DNA of 64,000 nt, taken from the NCBI GenBank assembly GCA_030268105.1, contig BSDZ01000005.1, positions 2,956,890-3,020,889 on the forward strand, in the 5' to 3' direction. Every line of letters starts with the position of its first letter. Position 1 is the stretch's first letter. The position numbers and the translations under genes were made by a program. A model generated the notes under the pieces. It searched no databases. It was not told the DNA's origin and worked only from the letters and a program-made list of their open reading frames with translations. Of the stretch, positions 23,864 to 34,605 are shown in pieces. The DNA comes from Volvox africanus. Its lineage: Eukaryota > Chlorophyta > Chlorophyceae > Chlamydomonadales > Volvocaceae.

Positions 23864-26800
23864 TCATTGGGCTTGTGTGACACGTTTGCGGGCTTCTTCG
23901 AGCAGGGGTTTCATGTCCTGTGAGAAGTTGCGTGCCGGTTCCCATGAGTTGTGCTCGTCGGTATACCCTGTCCACTTAACCAAGTACTCGTGTACCGTTC
24001 GCTTACGTCGGTGTCGGCCCACACGACGCGCGCGATAATCTAACACCCGCTCCACATCGTAAAACTTCTGTTTACCAGCGATCCAGGTCTCAGGAACTGG
24101 TTCGATCGCTGCGGGGGCGTTAGCAGGCTCAGGGACGGGTTCCGTACCACGATACGGACGAACAAGCGATATGTGAAACGTGGGGTGAATGGTCATATCA
24201 GCGGGCAATGCAAGCTGCACAGCCACATTCCCAACCATGCGCACGACAGGATACGGACCAATCCAGCGGGGTAAGAGTTTTCGGGATCCGTCGGCCAAGG
24301 AACGCAAGTTCTTGGTGCTTAGCAACACGAGTTGCCCCTCCGAAAACGTCACATCCTGCTTGGATTTGTTGTAGTATTCCGTCGTTCGTTGCTGCGCCGC
24401 GTCCAAACACGACTTCGCGTCTGTGATTCGGGACATAAAAGACTTGGCAAAAAGTTTAGCAGCAGGCACGTTCACTTCCAACTCACGCCACACGGGTAGC
24501 GCGGGATGAAATCCGTAGTTAAGAAAGAACGGACTTTTGCCTGTAGAGCGGTTAACAGCGTTGTTAAGCGCGAATTCTGCCGCAGTCAAATATGTATCCC
24601 AAACAAGTGGTGTGCGACCAGCATAATTGCGCAACATATCACCCAACGTGCGGTTTGTGCGTTCGGTTTGACCATCAGTCTGCGGGTGATACGCCGTGCT
24701 CAGGTTGACGCGCATGCCAACTAGTTTGCAGAGCGCTTCCCAAAACTTAGACGTGAACTGTCCACCGCGGTCCGAGATCACATTTTTGGGAATCCCGTGT
24801 AACCGAACCACATTATCGAAAAACAAACGTGCGGTTTGCTCAGCCGTGCAGGATGATGTGCATGGTGCTAGGTGGACCATCTTAGTCAGACGATCGACCA
24901 TTACGAACACCGCATCGTATCCCCCCTCAGTTTTGGGCAGCGCGACTACGAAGTCCATGGAAACACTTTCCCAAGGCGCATCCGGGACAGGCAACGGTTG
25001 CAACAACCCATGGCCCTTACCGGACAAAGCCTTATTGCGCTGGCACAGACTGCATGTCTGGACGAAGTTCGCCGCATCCTTAGCCAAACGAGGCCACCAA
25101 AAGGAACGTTGCACCAATTCGATCAATCGCTTGCTACCAGGGTGTCCTGCTAACGGGTCCTCGTGGAACCGCGCAAGGATGTCGTAGCGTAGCGCGTCGT
25201 CGTTCGGAACGACGATTTGCGTAGCTGCACCCTCCGTCCGTAGCCAAAGGCCATTCTGCTTGCGAAGGTTTTCTACATGAGCCGGGTCCGCGAACCAGGC
25301 GTCTGCGTTGTAGGCAACCTTCAACCGCTCCGCGAGGTCCGTCGCGATCGGAACCTCCTCGCTACGCGGCCGCACGACGGGCGCTGCCAAAATTGCAGCG
25401 TGTAGCGACGGATGTCGACTGAGAGCATCGGCAATATTCAATTTACCAGAAATATACTCCCAGGTGCAGTTGAACCTAGCTAGATATTCCATCCACCTAG
25501 CTTGACGGCGGTTCAACGTCGGAACGCTTTGCAAAAACGTTAGGGGCTTGTGGTCAGTCTTTAAAGTAAACGGGCGTCCCTCGAGGTAACAGCGCCATTC
25601 CTTTAAAGCATGCAGCACGGCCAGAAGCTCCTGTTCCCCGGTGGTGTAGCGAATCTCCGCACCAGAAAATTTCTTACTCGTGAAGGCGATCGGTCGCCCT
25701 TCCTGTAACAATACGGCGCCGCTTCCAAATATTGAGGCATCAGACACTACCTCAACGCGAAATGGCAACGAGTAATCAGGGAATGCAAGGGTGACATCTT
25801 CGGCAACGATTCGTTTGAGCTCTTCGAATGCCCGCTGGCATTGCGACGTCCACGACTCGAGCGAAACGAAAACGCCTTTGCGAGTTAAGTTAGTAAGCGG
25901 GGCCGCAATGATGGAATATTTTTCAATGAACTTCCGGAAATAATTGGTCAAGCCAAGGAACTTACGCAGCTCCGTGAGGTTCTGAGGCGCGGGCCAATCG
26001 CGAACCACGGCGACCTTCCGCGGGTCCATCTTCACACCGGTGGCCGACACAATGTGGCCCAAATATTCCACCTGAGGCTGCGCCCAAAAGCATTTGGCGC
26101 GTTTAGCAAACAATTGCTCCCGCCTCATAACGTCGAGCACGAGCCGCAGATGCTCCAAGTGCTCCTCGCGCGTCTTAGAATATACCAAGATGTCATCCAG
26201 GTAGCAAACAACGAACCTGTCGATAAACGGCCTAAACATTCGGTCCATAACCGCCTGAAACGTCGCAGGGGCATTAGTCAAACCAAACGATAGGACCGTA
26301 TACTCAAAGTGACCGAAGGGCGTCCGAAAAGCGGTTTTCGGGATATCAGAGGCAGCGATGCGAATCTGATTGTAGCCCTGTTGTAAGTCAATTGAGGAAA
26401 AATAAGCCGAGCCCTTCAGCTTATCCAACAGGTCGTCGACGCGAGGCAAAGGGTAGCGATTTTTCACCGTATTCGCATTTAACCCCCGGTAATCGATGCA
26501 CATGCGCAAGGTCCCATCCTTCTTACCGACAAACAAAATCGGTGCAGAATACGGGGATGTGCTGGGGCGTATCATACCCTTCGCGAGCAAATCCGTCACC
26601 TGGCGCTTCACCTCGTCCAGTTCCAATGGACTCAACCTGTACATTGGCCGGGCCGTAGGCTGCGCTCCAGGCATGAGAGGGATTGTGTGATCAACAGGAC
26701 GCATAGGTGGTAGGCCAGGGATATCTTTAAAGACGTCCTCATACTGCGACAGTAGGGCCTCAACCTCAGGATCCACAGAAATCTGCGCGGTGGTGACACA

Positions 26801-27925
26801 ACAGCTCACCCGCGGCCTTAAAAGCAGTCCGTGGGCACCCTTCCGTAACAAACGGACGGCCTCCTTACGCCCGACTAGCTCTGGTTCGATTCGCGCGGCC
26901 ATTGCGGTCACAGCGAAATTAACCATAGGCACCGCCTCAGTTTCGCCCTCCTTTGGTGTGACATATTCGAACGACAGGAAAGGTACCTTAATCGACAGAG
27001 TACCCTTGCACATATGCAGGGTTGCGGTCTCCATGTCGATGCGCGCGCGGTACTGTCGTAATGTCGACGACCCCATTATGTACGGTGCAGTCTCTGCTAA
27101 GCCCTGCAGCACGTACGGCCGGGTCACAACACGCAAAGGGCCTAACGATAGGCTAAGGGTAATCCTGCCCACGATGGGATGCTTACCCCCGTCAGCAAGG
27201 GTAACCTGTGGACAATCAGACGACTCTGGGGACAACCCCAGCGCATTCACCTCTGCGACAGAGATGAAGTCGTCGCTGGCACCGGTGTCAACAAGTGCCT
27301 TCAGAGTACGGCCATTCAAACCGATCTGAACCACAGGGACACGGTTATCTACGAGCGACTGCCCAGCAGACAACGTCAGTGCACTTAAGGCGGGTCCGTA
27401 ACCAACGGCACCCCCATCAGGAGCTTCGTACCAAACGTCAACCGAGTAGGATAGGTGTGGCCACGGAGCCAACGTACCCTCCCGATCCACACCATTAAAC
27501 AAAACGGTGCCCGGTTCGAACCGGTGGACATGCCGCATACCCCTTAGCGATGCCTCTGCCTTGCGCCGACAGAAAGAAGGGAGTAAAACACATGCGGCAG
27601 TGTCTGGATATTGACGCCTACACCTCCTGTACATGGCCAACTGTTCCGACATCTCACGCAGAGACGAGGGGATGAACAAAACCACGTGGTTGGACAGATC
27701 GATAGACGACAGGGGACGGCGAGGTGTAAACACATTACACAACGGATCGAAGCAGAGAAGTCCCGTGCGTCCGTCAAGCGTGATGCGTCGCGCAATGACT
27801 CGCTCGATGTGTCCAAGTACACAAGGCAACAATGCCTTAACGGCTGGCCGTAAGGATGACCACCGACCACGCGTTAGTTCAGAAAACCCAGGTAGAGCCC
27901 CCTCCGCAGGAACCCGGGCAAGCCC
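23864..27925 (-). CDS. pol: Gypsy Pol polyprotein, intact (PR-RT-RH-IN-chromodomain)
   Basis: The frame is open from the gag stop codon to 23864. Numbering from the first ATG (27832), DTGAS of the aspartic protease is at 182. The RT motif YLDD is at 544-547. RNase H spans about 650-770 ([18 protein letters not shown]). The integrase zinc site ends with CSLC near 927. The integrase triad is D960, D1021 and E1057, a D,D(35)E spacing. The GPY motif follows, and a chromodomain lies at about 1259-1310 with YLVKWTGY and NSWEPARNF. This places it among chromodomain Ty3/Gypsy elements (chromoviruses), whose chromodomain steers integration to chromatin. The annotated ATG is probably not used: pol continues gag in frame through one UAG, so a Gag-Pol fusion by readthrough is likely. 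No disabling mutation is visible. Confidence 0.95.
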   Translation of the reverse strand, partial: GLARVPAEGALPGFSELTRGRWSSLRPAVKALLPCVLGHIERVIARRITLDGRTGLLCFDPLCNVFTPRRPLSSIDLSNHVVLFIPSSLREMSEQLAMYRRCRRQYPDTAACVLLPSFCRRKAEASLRGMRHVHRFEPGTVLFNGVDREGTLAPWPHLSYSVDVWYEAPDGGAVGYGPALSALTLSAGQSLVDNRVPVVQIGLNGRTLKALVDTGASDDFISVAEVNALGLSPESSDCPQVTLADGGKHPIVGRITLSLSLGPLRVVTRPYVLQGLAETAPYIMGSSTLRQYRARIDMETATLHMCKGTLSIKVPFLSFEYVTPKEGETEAVPMVNFAVTAMAARIEPELVGRKEAVRLLRKGAHGLLLRPRVSCCVTTAQISVDPEVEALLSQYEDVFKDIPGLPPMRPVDHTIPLMPGAQPTARPMYRLSPLELDEVKRQVTDLLAKGMIRPSTSPYSAPILFVGKKDGTLRMCIDYRGLNANTVKNRYPLPRVDDLLDKLKGSAYFSSIDLQQGYNQIRIAASDIPKTAFRTPFGHFEYTVLSFGLTNAPATFQAVMDRMFRPFIDRFVVCYLDDILVYSKTREEHLEHLRLVLDVMRREQLFAKRAKCFWAQPQVEYLGHIVSATGVKMDPRKVAVVRDWPAPQNLTELRKFLGLTNYFRKFIEKYSIIAAPLTNLTRKGVFVSLESWTSQCQRAFEELKRIVAEDVTLAFPDYSLPFRVEVVSDASIFGSGAVLLQEGRPIAFTSKKFSGAEIRYTTGEQELLAVLHALKEWRCYLEGRPFTLKTDHKPLTFLQSVPTLNRRQARWMEYLARFNCTWEYISGKLNIADALSRHPSLHAAILAAPVVRPRSEEVPIATDLAERLKVAYNADAWFADPAHVENLRKQNGLWLRTEGAATQIVVPNDDALRYDILARFHEDPLAGHPGSKRLIELVQRSFWWPRLAKDAANFVQTCSLCQRNKALSGKGHGLLQPLPVPDAPWESVSMDFVVALPKTEGGYDAVFVMVDRLTKMVHLAPCTSSCTAEQTARLFFDNVVRLHGIPKNVISDRGGQFTSKFWEALCKLVGMRVNLSTAYHPQTDGQTERTNRTLGDMLRNYAGRTPLVWDTYLTAAEFALNNAVNRSTGKSPFFLNYGFHPALPVWRELEVNVPAAKLFAKSFMSRITDAKSCLDAAQQRTTEYYNKSKQDVTFSEGQLVLLSTKNLRSLADGSRKLLPRWIGPYPVVRMVGNVAVQLALPADMTIHPTFHISLVRPYRGTEPVPEPANAPAAIEPVPETWIAGKQKFYDVERVLDYRARRVGRHRRKRTVHEYLVKWTGYTDEHNSWEPARNFSQDMKPLLEEARKRVTQAQ

Positions 27926-27928
27926 CTA
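27926..27928 (-). promoter_or_regulatory. In-frame UAG between gag and pol (probable readthrough site)
   Basis: The minus strand reads CCG-AAA-TAG-GGG-CTT. No other stop occurs in this frame from the gag ATG to the end of pol. The same codons are kept at 31266-31268 and 34606-34608. Confidence 0.7.
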
Positions 27929-29161
27929 TTTCGGCTGAGGTACAAACGGCGGCATTAGAGGGCAATCCTTCGTAGAATGGCTCTCCGCACACCGTAGACA
28001 AACGTTGGCCAATTTTCGACGCTCGAATTCGGAACGATTGCAATTCCATTTTGGCATAAATGTGTCGTCCGTACGAGTACGCTTCGCGTTGGGGTCGGAA
28101 CGCTGTGCGGCTGCCGACGACGGCGCACCACCACGCTTCCTGTTCCTAGCTGGGTCCGAGCTCGGACCTGCCCCTCCTGTACCACGGACACCCGAGCTAG
28201 CGCCCCCGCGCGCCTTGCGTTGCCCGTTGCTGCGTCGCGTCGCGGCAGTAGGCGTGGGGCGGGTCGCGCCGAGGTCCTGGTCGAGAGCCACAGCTTCCCC
28301 AAGCGGATCCTGCACTTGCACGGCATTTGCACGAGGGGCAGACTTGACTTCTTCCTCGCCGGCAAGAAGTCGTATCTCCGCGCCCTTAGCAAAAGCGACC
28401 AACGCGTCATACGACTTGATCTGCGCTCCAACCAAGTCAGTGGCGCACCATTTAGCCAAAAGTTTCGTTAGGCCTCGCCTAAACCAAAAGACACGCTCAG
28501 ATTCGGTGAGGTCAGCAATGGGAGTCACAAGTGCTTCAAAGCGTGACTGGTACGCAGGTACATTTTCATCCCGACGCATGTGGTAGCTACCCGCTGCCAA
28601 AACGTTACGAGCTTCCACATCGCGTGCTTGAACCTCAGTAGCGAATCGTGCGAGCAAAGCGGCGACTAACTCGTCAAAAGTATAGCTGCCCCGGGCGTTG
28701 GTCCAATTGCGATACCAGTCCTTCGCTGAGCCCTCGAGGGTGTTACCAACGAAGAGACACCTGATACCGTCATTGTCGCCACCATGAACAGCTTGGAGGT
28801 ACTTTTTAGCGTCACGCACGTACGCACGAGTTGCATCGGCTATGCTATGCCCTGGTGTCTTGTCGGTCAGCGAAATATTGAGCCTAGGAACGGGAATCGA
28901 CAATCTCATCACCTCAGGGATGTCATCATGCCCTCGAGCTTGAGGTAATGGCAGAACCCTTGGTCCAGCAGTGTTGTCCATATTCGTGTTCACTGCTGAA
29001 TGCGGCACAATTAAGTGAGCAGGGGTCTGAAGGAAAAGGGGCTCTTGAGTGGCTCGCGCGCCAACAGTCTCAAGACCTCTATCCGGCGCTCTAGCAGCTA
29101 CAACGAAATCGGGTTGGCTAGCTAGGCTAGTGTGCGGCGTATCGTCGTGTTCCGCGGACAT
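27926..29161 (-). CDS. gag: Gypsy Gag, 411 aa
   Basis: It starts MSAEHDDTPH after a leader of about 470 bases. The centre (about residues 100-270) is the capsid-like region typical of retrotransposon gag (AKDWYRNW, FDELVAALLARF, YQSRFEALV). A basic, Gly/Ser/Arg-rich stretch follows, then a zinc knuckle CLRCAESHSTKDC near the C-terminus. The knuckle spacing is C-x2-C-x3-H-x4-C, one residue shorter than the common form. Gag assembles the particle that packages element RNA. The frame ends PQPK-UAG and is followed in the same frame by pol. It appears identical in sequence to the copy at 31266-32501. Confidence 0.92.
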   Translation of the reverse strand: MSAEHDDTPHTSLASQPDFVVAARAPDRGLETVGARATQEPLFLQTPAHLIVPHSAVNTNMDNTAGPRVLPLPQARGHDDIPEVMRLSIPVPRLNISLTDKTPGHSIADATRAYVRDAKKYLQAVHGGDNDGIRCLFVGNTLEGSAKDWYRNWTNARGSYTFDELVAALLARFATEVQARDVEARNVLAAGSYHMRRDENVPAYQSRFEALVTPIADLTESERVFWFRRGLTKLLAKWCATDLVGAQIKSYDALVAFAKGAEIRLLAGEEEVKSAPRANAVQVQDPLGEAVALDQDLGATRPTPTAATRRSNGQRKARGGASSGVRGTGGAGPSSDPARNRKRGGAPSSAAAQRSDPNAKRTRTDDTFMPKWNCNRSEFERRKLANVCLRCAESHSTKDCPLMPPFVPQPK

Positions 29162-29560
29162 GGAGCACGAAACGATACCCTAGTTTTGCGTAATAGAAGC
29201 CGACTTCTATCGCAAAGGCAAGAGTACAAAGCGATTTGGTGAGCCTACCGACAGTACTCTTGAGAAGATTCAGCAAACTCAGCAAGTAATTGCCCAGCTG
29301 AGTCCTGATCTCCGTAGTTTGAGCAATGAGAGTCGCCAACTGGTCCGGACGAACGCCGGTCTCAGTCGCCGCGGCAAGCAATGCCGGTGCACTGAGATTA
29401 CCTGCGACTCAGAGCGTACACTTACACAACAAGTGCAGCAATCTAAGTAAAAGCAATTAAACAATTACAAACCGGAAGCGGCGGCGTCCAAAACGGCGCG
29501 GCCTAAGTCTTCGGCAAAAGTATCTAGCGGTCCTCGTGGTTCGTCGCTGGAACTCGCCAT
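29127..29560 (-). CDS. Conserved small ORFs in the Gypsy leader, possibly spliced
   Basis: A 31-codon ORF begins at 29560 (MASSSDEPRGPLDTFAEDLG..) and ends at 29465. A second frame of 84 codons (29381-29127) encodes a helical, Leu-rich segment (QLATLIAQTTEIRTQLG, LLSLLNLLKS). A GT (GTTTGT) just before the first stop and a CAG near 29402 would join the two in frame, giving one N-terminal extension. Both frames recur in the copies at 32467-32900 and 35807-36240. Whether this is coding, regulatory or chance is open. Confidence 0.35.
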
Positions 29561-29609
29561 AGAAAGAACCTACTTCCGATTAGACAAAGAGAGACAGTTA
29601 GGCAACGAA

Positions 29610-29624
29610 CCTGTCTCGATACCA
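29610..29624 (-). promoter_or_regulatory. Gypsy primer-binding site
   Basis: On the minus strand, three bases after the LTR, the sequence reads TGGTATCGAGACAGG. TGG at this place matches the CCA end of a tRNA. The same 12-mer TGGTATCGAGAC follows an unrelated LTR at 39560, which supports a shared tRNA primer. The tRNA species is not assigned. Confidence 0.75.
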
Positions 29625-29627
29625 AAT

Positions 29628-30451
29628 TGTTGTACCTCTCGTTCGCGTTTGCTCATGAGTATCTGCACGTCTGGAGACTATCGACACCGATGCGCGAGCA
29701 CTTGCAAGTACAGCAAGGCAAGCGAGAGCAAACAGAGACAGCGGAAGACTTCAAGACGAAGAGAGATATAACTTACAGTCTTACGGGTCAGAATGATGCA
29801 ATGGACGAAATCGCCGTCAGCGCCGGAAGCAAGCAATCATCACGCGGCGGTGATTAGCGAAGTTCAGGCTTAGCTCGGGCTAAGTAGAATAGTGTATAGA
29901 AATAGTGATATAGAACACACGAGTGTTCTCCGGTATCGAATATCTTGTCTAGCTTAGCCGTCCTCGCATCTGTTATACTCGCAGCATCGCAGTGCCGTAC
30001 GATTCACATTAGGAGGCCGATCCTAGATGTGACAACCCTACTGCGTCTAGGCGATGTCTACGCATAACAACGTATAAGCCTTTCCGGCATTCGCATGATG
30101 CAAGGGTCCGGATAACAATATCCGGTTGCAGGGCATGCATCGCGACGAGTGCGGCGCTCTCAACGTGTGCTTTAATGAAGTAATATTATATCAGATAATA
30201 TTACTTATCGTTTTGTAGCACGAGCATAATGCGCACTTCAATGCTTCGGTTATTCATGCATGCTAGGCGGATTTGCCATGATGCGATGTCGCGATGGATA
30301 ATGACAACATGCCAGATGCATATATAAATGTATGCAAATACATTTATATCATGCAGATTCATTCATATGTAATGCGTTCATCACAAAAGCACTTCGCCTC
30401 GTAGGATCGCGTCGACCTACGCGTCGGCGGGAAATGAACCGTAGCACAACA
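29628..30451 (-). repeat. Gypsy LTR C (824 bp), chimeric
   Basis: It serves as the 5' LTR of the intact gag-pol unit. Its left and middle parts carry the LTR B variants (GAATATCTTGTC, CGTCTAGG, GTGCTTTAATG). Its right end carries LTR A variants (CTTCGCCTCGTAGG, CGTCGGCGGG). It is followed directly by CGTAC and protease sequence of the flanking copy. Confidence 0.95.
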
Positions 30452-31265
30452 CGTACGGCCGGGTCACAACACGCAAAGGGCCAATCGATAGGCTAAGGGT
30501 AATCCTGCCCACGATGGGATGCTTACCCCCGTCAGCAAGGGTAACCTGTGGACAATCAGACGACTCTGGGGACAACCCCAGCGCATTCACCTCTGCGACA
30601 GAGATGAAGTCGTCGCTGGCACCGGTGTCAACAAGTGCCTTCAGAGTACGGCCATTCAAACCGATCTGAACCACAGGGACACGGTTATCTACGAGCGACT
30701 GCCCAGCAGACAACGTCAGTGCACTTAAGGCGGGTCCGTAACCAACGGCACCCCCATCAGGAGCTTCGTACCAAACGTCAACCGAGTAGGATAGGTGTGG
30801 CCACGGAGCCAACGTACCCTCCCGATCCACACCATTAAACAAAACGGTGCCCGGTTCGAACCGGTGGACATGCCGCATACCCCTTAGCGATGCCTCTGCC
30901 TTGCGCCGACAGAAAGAAGGGAGTAAAACACATGCGGCAGTGTCTGGATATTGACGCCTACACCTCCTGTACATGGCCAACTGTTCCGACATCTCACGCA
31001 GAGACGAGGGGATGAACAAAACCACGTGGTTGGACAGATCGATAGACGACAGGGGACGGCGAGGTGTAAACACATTACACAACGGATCGAAGCAGAGAAG
31101 TCCCGTGCGTCCGTCAAGCGTGATGCGTCGCGCAATGACTCGCTCGATGTGTCCAAGTACACAAGGCAACAATGCCTTAACGGCTGGCCGTAAGGATGAC
31201 CACCGACCACGCGTTAGTTCAGAAAACCCAGGTAGAGCCCCCTCCGCAGGAACCCGGGCAAGCCC
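30452..31265 (-). pseudogene. Protease N-terminal fragment of the duplicated unit
   Basis: It carries the gag-proximal part of pol through DTGASDDF to VTRPYV and is then cut by LTR C at CGTAC. The first bases after the LTR match the outer copy (CCAATCGATAGG). From about 30540 the sequence matches the inner intact copy. It is in frame with the preceding gag through a single UAG. Confidence 0.88.
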
Positions 31266-32501
31266 CTATTTCGGCTGAGGTACAAACGGCGGCATTAGAG
31301 GGCAATCCTTCGTAGAATGGCTCTCCGCACACCGTAGACAAACGTTGGCCAATTTTCGACGCTCGAATTCGGAACGATTGCAATTCCATTTTGGCATAAA
31401 TGTGTCGTCCGTACGAGTACGCTTCGCGTTGGGGTCGGAACGCTGTGCGGCTGCCGACGACGGCGCACCACCACGCTTCCTGTTCCTAGCTGGGTCCGAG
31501 CTCGGACCTGCCCCTCCTGTACCACGGACACCCGAGCTAGCGCCCCCGCGCGCCTTGCGTTGCCCGTTGCTGCGTCGCGTCGCGGCAGTAGGCGTGGGGC
31601 GGGTCGCGCCGAGGTCCTGGTCGAGAGCCACAGCTTCCCCAAGCGGATCCTGCACTTGCACGGCATTTGCACGAGGGGCAGACTTGACTTCTTCCTCGCC
31701 GGCAAGAAGTCGTATCTCCGCGCCCTTAGCAAAAGCGACCAACGCGTCATACGACTTGATCTGCGCTCCAACCAAGTCAGTGGCGCACCATTTAGCCAAA
31801 AGTTTCGTTAGGCCTCGCCTAAACCAAAAGACACGCTCAGATTCGGTGAGGTCAGCAATGGGAGTCACAAGTGCTTCAAAGCGTGACTGGTACGCAGGTA
31901 CATTTTCATCCCGACGCATGTGGTAGCTACCCGCTGCCAAAACGTTACGAGCTTCCACATCGCGTGCTTGAACCTCAGTAGCGAATCGTGCGAGCAAAGC
32001 GGCGACTAACTCGTCAAAAGTATAGCTGCCCCGGGCGTTGGTCCAATTGCGATACCAGTCCTTCGCTGAGCCCTCGAGGGTGTTACCAACGAAGAGACAC
32101 CTGATACCGTCATTGTCGCCACCATGAACAGCTTGGAGGTACTTTTTAGCGTCACGCACGTACGCACGAGTTGCATCGGCTATGCTATGCCCTGGTGTCT
32201 TGTCGGTCAGCGAAATATTGAGCCTAGGAACGGGAATCGACAATCTCATCACCTCAGGGATGTCATCATGCCCTCGAGCTTGAGGTAATGGCAGAACCCT
32301 TGGTCCAGCAGTGTTGTCCATATTCGTGTTCACTGCTGAATGCGGCACAATTAAGTGAGCAGGGGTCTGAAGGAAAAGGGGCTCTTGAGTGGCTCGCGCG
32401 CCAACAGTCTCAAGACCTCTATCCGGCGCTCTAGCAGCTACAACGAAATCGGGTTGGCTAGCTAGGCTAGTGTGCGGCGTATCGTCGTGTTCCGCGGACA
32501 T
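31266..32501 (-). CDS. gag: Gypsy Gag, duplicated copy, 411 aa
   Basis: By eye the protein matches the gag at 27926-29161 throughout, including the C-x2-C-x3-H-x4-C knuckle and the terminal UAG. It belongs to the tandem PR-gag-LTR unit (30452-33791). With no RT or integrase attached, it could at most supply Gag. Confidence 0.92.
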   Translation of the reverse strand: MSAEHDDTPHTSLASQPDFVVAARAPDRGLETVGARATQEPLFLQTPAHLIVPHSAVNTNMDNTAGPRVLPLPQARGHDDIPEVMRLSIPVPRLNISLTDKTPGHSIADATRAYVRDAKKYLQAVHGGDNDGIRCLFVGNTLEGSAKDWYRNWTNARGSYTFDELVAALLARFATEVQARDVEARNVLAAGSYHMRRDENVPAYQSRFEALVTPIADLTESERVFWFRRGLTKLLAKWCATDLVGAQIKSYDALVAFAKGAEIRLLAGEEEVKSAPRANAVQVQDPLGEAVALDQDLGATRPTPTAATRRSNGQRKARGGASSGVRGTGGAGPSSDPARNRKRGGAPSSAAAQRSDPNAKRTRTDDTFMPKWNCNRSEFERRKLANVCLRCAESHSTKDCPLMPPFVPQPK

Positions 32502-32967
32502 GGAGCACGAAACGATACCCTAGTTTTGCGTAATAGAAGCCGACTTCTATCGCAAAGGCAAGAGTACAAAGCGATTTGGTGAGCCTACCGACAGTACTCT
32601 TGAGAAGATTCAGCAAACTCAGCAAGTAATTGCCCAGCTGAGTCCTGATCTCCGTAGTTTGAGCAATGAGAGTCGCCAACTGGTCCGGACGAACGCCGGT
32701 CTCAGTCGCCGCGGCAAGCAATGCCGGTGCACTGAGATTACCTGCGACTCAGAGCGTACACTTACACAACAAGTGCAGCAATCTAAGTAAAAGCAATTAA
32801 ACAATTACAAACCGGAAGCGGCGGCGTCCAAAACGGCGCGGCCTAAGTCTTCGGCAAAAGTATCTAGCGGTCCTCGTGGTTCGTCGCTGGAACTCGCCAT
32901 AGAAAGAACCTACTTCCGATTAGACAAAGAGAGACAGTTAGGCAACGAACCTGTCTCGATACCAAAT

Positions 32968-33791
32968 TGTTGTACCTCTCGTTCGCGTTTGCTCATGAGT
33001 ATCTGCACGTCTGGAGACTATCGACACCGATGCGCGAGCACTTGCAAGTACAGCAAGGCAAGCGAGAGCAAACAGAGACAGCGGAAGACTTCAAGACGAA
33101 GAGAGATATAACTTACAGTCTTACGGGTCAGAATGATGCAATGGACGAAATCGCCGTCAGCGCCGGAAGCAAGCAATCATCACGCGGCGGTGATTAGCGA
33201 AGTTCAGGCTTAGCTCGGGCTAAGTAGAATAGTGTATAGAAATAGTGATATAGAACACACGAGTGTTCTCCGGTATCGAATATCTTGTCTAGCTTAGCCG
33301 TCCTCGCATCTGTTATACTCGCAGCATCGCAGTGCCGTACGATTCACATTAGGAGGCCGATCCTAGATGTGACAACCCTACTGCGTCTAGGCGATGTCTA
33401 CGCATAACAACGTATAAGCCTTTCCGGCATTCGCATGATGCAAGGGTCCGGATAACAATATCCGGTTGCAGGGCATGCATCGCGACGAGTGCGGCGCTCT
33501 CAACGTGTGCTTTAATGAAGTAATATTATATCAGATAATATTACTTATCGTTTTGTAGCACGAGCATAATGCGCACTTCAATGCTTCGGTTATTCATGCA
33601 TGCTAGGCGGATTTGCCATGATGCGATGTCGCGATGGATAATGACAACATGCCAGATGCATATATAAATGTATGCAAATACATTTATATCATGCAGATTC
33701 ATTCATATGTAATGCGTTCATCACAAAAGCACTTCGCCTCGTAGGATCGCGTCGACCTACGCGTCGGCGGGAAATGAACCGTAGCACAACA
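32968..33791 (-). repeat. Gypsy LTR D (824 bp), duplicate of LTR C
   Basis: It shares all the diagnostic variants of LTR C, including the GCAA loop in the last hairpin and the A-like right end. It is followed by CGTAC and the outer copy's protease. Confidence 0.95.
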
Positions 33792-34605
33792 CGTACGGCC
33801 GGGTCACAACACGCAAAGGGCCAATCGATAGGCTAAGGGTAATCCTGCCCACGATGGGATGCTTACCCCCGTCAGCAAGGGTAACCTGTGGACAATCAGA
33901 TGACTCTGGGGTCAACCCCAGCGCATTCACCTCTGCGACAGAGATGAAGTCGTCGCTGGCACCGGTGTCAACAAGTGCCTTCAGAGTACGGCCATTCAAA
34001 CCGATCTGAACCACTGGGACACGGTTATCTACGAGCGACTGCCCAGCAAATAACGTCAGTGCACTTAGGGCGGGTCCGTAACCTACGGCACCCTCATCAG
34101 GAGCTTCGTACCAAACATCAACCGAGTAGGATGTGCCTGGCCACGGAGCCAGCATACCCTCCCGATCCACACCATTAAACAAAACGGTGCCAGGCTCGAA
34201 CCGGTGGACACGCCGCATACCCCTTAATGATGCCTCTGCCTTGCGCCGACAGAAAGCGGGGAGTAGTACACATGCGGCGGTGCCTGGATATTGACGCCTA
34301 CATCTCCTATAAACGGCCAACTGTTCCGACATCTCACGCAGAGATGAGGGGATGAACAAAACCACGTGGTTAGACAGATCGATAGACGACAGGGGACGGC
34401 GAGGTGTAAACAAATTACACAACGGATCGAAGCAGAGAAGTCCCGTGCGTCCGTCAAGCGTGATGCGTCGCGCAATGACTTGCTCGATGTGTCCAAGTAC
34501 GCAAGGCAACAATGCCTTCACGGCTGGCCGTAAGGATGACCACCGACCACGCGTTAGTTCAGAAAACCCAGGTAGAGCCCCCTCCGCAGGAACCCGGGCA
34601 AGCCC
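33792..34605 (-). pseudogene. Outer Gypsy copy: protease N-terminal region
   Basis: It is homologous to 30452-31265 but with many substitutions (for example HIEQVIARR, DEGAVGYGP, LGLTPESSD). It is the natural continuation of the outer copy interrupted at CGTAC (33792-33796), and its partner is at 18257-18539. It is open and in frame with the gag at 34606 across one UAG. Confidence 0.88.

Larger units (their letters stand above)
18540..33791 (-). mobile_element. Composite of younger Gypsy copies nested in the outer Gypsy element
   Basis: It is bounded by LTR A on the left and LTR D on the right and flanked by the 5-bp duplication CGTAC (18535-18539 and 33792-33796). The same flank also follows LTR C (30452-30456). 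The order is LTR A, pol 3' part, LTR B, complete pol and gag, LTR C, protease N-terminus and gag, LTR D. This is one nested insertion later reshaped by two recombination events, described in the findings. Confidence 0.85.

Noticed and set aside
30417..30460. A protease with a novel C-terminus (YVLCYGSFPADA)
   Set aside because: The tail is read-through into the adjoining LTR after truncation, not a real protein end.
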